Assembly: GCA_003450125.1 (NCBI GenBank)
Contig: DMFR01000388.1
Span: forward strand, 2,899-10,518
Direction of reading: 5' to 3'
Source of the DNA: Prolixibacteraceae bacterium
GTDB lineage: Bacteria > Bacteroidota > Bacteroidia > Bacteroidales > Prolixibacteraceae
DNA length: 7,620 nucleotides
Part shown: piece after piece, positions 4,783 to 7,620 of the stretch
Numbering within the stretch: position 1 is the first letter of the stretch
How the letters are laid out: each line of letters begins with the position of its first letter
Made by a program: the position numbers and the translations under genes
Notes under the pieces: model-generated
Seen by the model: only the letters and a program-made list of their open reading frames with translations
Database searches by the model: none
What the model was told of the DNA's origin: nothing

Positions 4783-5651
4783 AACAAGAAAAGGAACATA
4801 TTGACCTGACAGCTGTTGACCGTCAAAGCAAGGCTTTCTTCAAAGGTGGAAAATTCCACTGGCAAAGGAGTGAGGCTGAGGTATGGGCCAACCTGCAAGC
4901 CCGGATGGATGCGCAGCCCAAAGGCCGTTCTTTATTCATTGATTTCTCTCCTTTCCAATGGGTCGTTGCCGCAAGCATCGTTGTTCTATTTGCCCTTGGA
5001 AGCTTTTTGCGTTTTTATAGTATCACCGTTGAGACCTCTGCCGGACAGCACTTTATGACAGAACTTCCCGATCATTCCAAAGTCAATCTGAACGCCCAAA
5101 GTACCCTGACCTATCATCCATACTGGTGGAAGATCAACCGCTTGGTTCAACTGCAGGGTGAAGCATACTTTGAAGTGGAAAAAGGGCGTAGGTTCACTGT
5201 CGTATCTACCAAAGGCATCACCCAGGTGATGGGTACCAGCTTTAACATTTATGCCCGTGATGAGATTTACAAGGTAACCTGTATTACCGGAAGTGTAAAA
5301 GTGAAATCCCCTCTTGGAATTGAAACGATCCTTCAGCCCAATAGTAAAGCTGAAATTCAGCCCGACGGAAAAATAAATGTTCAAACCAATATTGAAACCT
5401 TTCCTGAAATATCCTGGAAGAAGAACATCTTCCTCTTTACCGCATCACCTGTTCTTCATGTATTTTCCGAAATTGAAAGGCAGTACGGGGTGAAAATCGA
5501 AACCAGGATCAGCAATTCTGCCCTTTACAGCGGAAACTTTACCAAGGATCAAAACGTTGATGAGATTTTGGGTTATATTTGCCCTGCTCTCGGATTAAAA
5601 TATAGCAGGATCTCGGGGGGAAAATATCTCATCACTAAGCAGGATGAATGA
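4779..5651 (+). CDS. FecR-family membrane anti-sigma factor with DUF4974
   Basis: This is a single-pass inner-membrane protein of 290 residues. Residues 1-58 are cytoplasmic and include a Trp-rich stretch (HWQRSEAEVWANLQ, 27-40) expected to hold the sigma factor. One transmembrane segment lies at about 60-79 (FQWVVAASIVVLFALGSFL). The periplasmic FecR domain spans about 85-195, with LPDHSKVNLNAQSTLTY (96-112), LQGEAYFEV (125-133) and TQVMGTSFNIYA (148-159). A DUF4974 domain follows from about 222 to the end (FTASPVLHVFSEIERQYGVKIE...YSGNF). It is expected to receive the signal from the receptor STN domain and release or activate the sigma factor, as FecR does. The GTG start overlaps the sigma stop, and its own stop TGA overlaps the receptor ATG. 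A G6 run lies at 5615-5620. Confidence 0.93.
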   Translation: MKQEKEHIDLTAVDRQSKAFFKGGKFHWQRSEAEVWANLQARMDAQPKGRSLFIDFSPFQWVVAASIVVLFALGSFLRFYSITVETSAGQHFMTELPDHSKVNLNAQSTLTYHPYWWKINRLVQLQGEAYFEVEKGRRFTVVSTKGITQVMGTSFNIYARDEIYKVTCITGSVKVKSPLGIETILQPNSKAEIQPDGKINVQTNIETFPEISWKKNIFLFTASPVLHVFSEIERQYGVKIETRISNSALYSGNFTKDQNVDEILGYICPALGLKYSRISGGKYLITKQDE

Positions 5652-7620
5652 TTCGGAAAACCACCATACTATTTTCAATTGTCTTACGCTCGTTGATAGG
5701 CTTTTCTCAACCCCTAAATATTAAGGTTGAGGCTCATAATCAGTCCCTGAATTCTCTTTTGCTTGAATTGAGAAGCCAATATGATTTCCAATTCTCCTAC
5801 AGCGACAATGAACTTTCTGCCTACAAAATCACCGCTTCAAAAACCTTTGCCTCCAAAGAAGAAGCTGTGAAATTCCTGCTCACAGGACTTCCCTTTTCCC
5901 TTCAGATGAGACACAATGTGTTCATTATCGTGCCCGATAAAAAGAAAAGGGAAGAACAGCGCAAAGCAATGACACAAATAACCGGTCAGATTGTAGAGGC
6001 GGGCTCGTTTGAACCGCTTCCCTTTTCAAGCATCCTGATCAACAATCATCCCATGCTTGCCGATGTAACGGGCAACTTCAACTATACGACCTCCTCTGAC
6101 AGCCTTTTCCATGTGCGCATATCGCATTTGGGTTATTACATTTATGATACCATCATGTACGCGGGCAATATCAGGCAATTCAAATTGGTGCCTGCCGTGC
6201 AGAACATCCCTGAAATCCTGGTGAAATATAAGCAGATCGAGAAGTCAACGATCGTAGGCGAGAGCATTGGCAAGATCACCATCAACCACAACATATCCCG
6301 TTTTCTGCCCGGGCAGGGCGATAACGCGGTGTTCAACCTCCTGAGGTTAATGCCTGGTATCCAGGCCGCGGGAGAACAATCCACCGACCTGTTGATCTGG
6401 GGAAGCTATGAAGGCCAAAGCTTGTTGACTTTTGATCAGTTTACCCTTTTCGGATTGAAGAATTACAGTGATAACATCAGTGTAGTCAACCCTTTCCTGG
6501 TGAAAACCATCGAGATTCTGAAGGGGGGGTATGAAGCCAAATACGGTGATCGGGTAGGAGGAATTGTAAACATTGTCGGTAAGAACGGCAACTCCCAGAA
6601 GCCTGTTTTAAGCCTGAATATCAATCCTACCACTTTGAACGGCATGATAGAAGTTCCGCTGTTTAAGAAATCGTCCCTGCTGTTGGCCTACAGGCAAACC
6701 TATTACAATTTATACAACTCTTCCGATTTCAACATCTTTTCTCCAACACGTCCTGCACCTGAAGGGAAGGCCAATTCGACCAAGTTGAAAAATACGGTCT
6801 TTGACCTGAGCGTTTACCCGGATAATTACCAGTTCAGGGACATGAACCTAAAATACAGCTATAACTTTGATAACAAAGATCAGTTATCTATCAGCACGTA
6901 CGGAGGAGGCGACTACTTTCACCTTACGGCCGATGCCGATATCACCCGGCAAATAAAAGAGGGGCATGGCAAACCGGTAGAAACATTGTTGAATGTTAAT
7001 TTGCTCAACAAGGAAGAGAATTATCAATACGGGCTGTCAGCCTTCTACAGCAGGATATGGTCGAACCGATTCTCCACAAAATTTGTTTTCTCCCATTCTG
7101 ATTTTTCCAAGCACCTCAACGAGCAGATTCAAACGGTCAATACCTCTACCCAGAGCATTTATAATTACAAGAATGACAGCACCAGCAATGCTATCTCGGA
7201 GAATTCATTCAGGATGGATAACCTGGTCCATTTTTTAAAAGGACACCAGTTAGAATTTGGAGCAGGCTTTTATAACAACAGTGCAGAAATTGCTACCTAT
7301 CGAAAAATGCAGGGCATTTTACCACTGGACACCATCAACCATTTTCTGAACAACCGTCTCTATGTATATGTGGACGATTATTTGCCACTGGGAGGCCGCC
7401 TGGTACTCAAGACCGGCTTTAGGGTTAATCTGTCGGACAACAAAGAGAGGCTCCATTACGAGCCCCGCATCAGCCTCAGTTACAAGCTCACGGAAGATTT
7501 GAAGCTGACCGCTTCCTGGGGTCGGTATCACCAGTTCATTTACAAGGAAGCAAACGTAGACAAGGATCAAAATTACTCGTTCCTTTGGGTAACTAGCAAT
7601 GGAAATACGCCTGTAATAAG
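5648..7620 (+). CDS. TonB-dependent outer-membrane receptor with N-terminal STN domain, cut at right edge
   Basis: The frame is open from ATG 5648 to the window end (657 codons, no stop), overlapping the FecR-like stop by 4 bases (ATGA). A signal peptide covers about residues 1-21, though its hydrophobic core is interrupted by Arg14. An STN signalling domain follows at about 22-97, then a carboxypeptidase-regulatory-like beta-sandwich at about 109-185 (ITGQIVEAGSFEPLPFSSILI). The plug domain lies at about 215-315 and contains VKTIEILKGGYEAKYGDRVGGIVNI (285-309). After that come beta-barrel strands rich in alternating aromatic and polar residues. Family members are usually 800-1000 residues, so the last part of the barrel is missing from the window. 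The protein would import an unknown ligand with TonB energy and signal through the FecR-like protein. It is FecA-like in layout. No SusD-type partner is visible inside the window. Confidence 0.9.
   Translation, partial: MIRKTTILFSIVLRSLIGFSQPLNIKVEAHNQSLNSLLLELRSQYDFQFSYSDNELSAYKITASKTFASKEEAVKFLLTGLPFSLQMRHNVFIIVPDKKKREEQRKAMTQITGQIVEAGSFEPLPFSSILINNHPMLADVTGNFNYTTSSDSLFHVRISHLGYYIYDTIMYAGNIRQFKLVPAVQNIPEILVKYKQIEKSTIVGESIGKITINHNISRFLPGQGDNAVFNLLRLMPGIQAAGEQSTDLLIWGSYEGQSLLTFDQFTLFGLKNYSDNISVVNPFLVKTIEILKGGYEAKYGDRVGGIVNIVGKNGNSQKPVLSLNINPTTLNGMIEVPLFKKSSLLLAYRQTYYNLYNSSDFNIFSPTRPAPEGKANSTKLKNTVFDLSVYPDNYQFRDMNLKYSYNFDNKDQLSISTYGGGDYFHLTADADITRQIKEGHGKPVETLLNVNLLNKEENYQYGLSAFYSRIWSNRFSTKFVFSHSDFSKHLNEQIQTVNTSTQSIYNYKNDSTSNAISENSFRMDNLVHFLKGHQLEFGAGFYNNSAEIATYRKMQGILPLDTINHFLNNRLYVYVDDYLPLGGRLVLKTGFRVNLSDNKERLHYEPRISLSYKLTEDLKLTASWGRYHQFIYKEANVDKDQNYSFLWVTSNGNTPVI

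Noticed and set aside
6993..7238. Short plus-strand frame within the receptor gene, and the minus-strand frames at 6142-6384, 6463-6645 and 7319-7570
   Set aside because: All lie inside the continuous receptor frame that begins at 5648, whose translation shows STN, plug and barrel features throughout.
5648..7620. SusC/SusD-type polysaccharide utilisation locus
   Set aside because: The receptor has an STN domain and a FecA-like operon position, and no SusD-like gene or carbohydrate enzyme is visible. Genes beyond the right edge cannot be assessed.

Overview
The window looks like chromosomal DNA of a member of the Bacteroidota (probably class Bacteroidia). Three things point there. It has an ECF sigma / FecR-DUF4974 anti-sigma / STN-type TonB receptor operon. 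It has a lipoprotein of a type I associate with this phylum. It also has a perfect TAnnTTTG -7 promoter element. I cannot name a genus.

Left part, all on the minus strand. The first 14 codons of what is very probably panB run off the left edge (43-1). Upstream of it lies a gene-free stretch (44-246) with a heptamer TTTAAAG tandem array that forms one arm of a large inverted repeat. Reading further upstream on the same strand come an F420_oxidored-type NAD(P)-binding protein (897-247), a Crp/Fnr-family regulator (1610-1002) and a GNAT-fold acyltransferase of the YghO/bacterial ceramide synthase-like family (2848-1625). The acyltransferase and the regulator are 14 bases apart and may share a transcript. 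The reductase-like gene has its own candidate promoter in a 104-base gap that also holds a dyad and a 12-bp inverted repeat.

Middle. A 287-base divergent intergenic region (2849-3135) separates the left block from the plus-strand genes. The first of these is a secreted lipoprotein of unknown function (3136-4134), with a C-terminal KGNKGG tandem repeat. It ends in a strong hairpin terminator (4152-4193).

Right part, plus strand. Directly after the terminator a housekeeping-type -7 box (4197-4204) and a short leader lead into three genes. These are an ECF sigma factor (GTG start at 4228), a membrane anti-sigma factor of FecR type (4779-5651) and a TonB-dependent outer-membrane receptor (5648 to beyond the right edge). 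Each junction overlaps by 4 bases (GTGA, ATGA), so the three are translationally coupled. By analogy with FecA-FecR-FecI, the STN domain of the receptor would report ligand binding to the periplasmic part of the FecR-like protein, which then controls the sigma factor. The adjacent lipoprotein lacks an obvious housekeeping promoter and is a plausible target or partner. That last point is inference.

I see no RNA genes, insertion sequence, CRISPR array or origin. Nothing proves a wholly new system. The least explained items are the lipoprotein/sigma unit, the terminator-promoter boundary and the heptamer inverted-repeat element.
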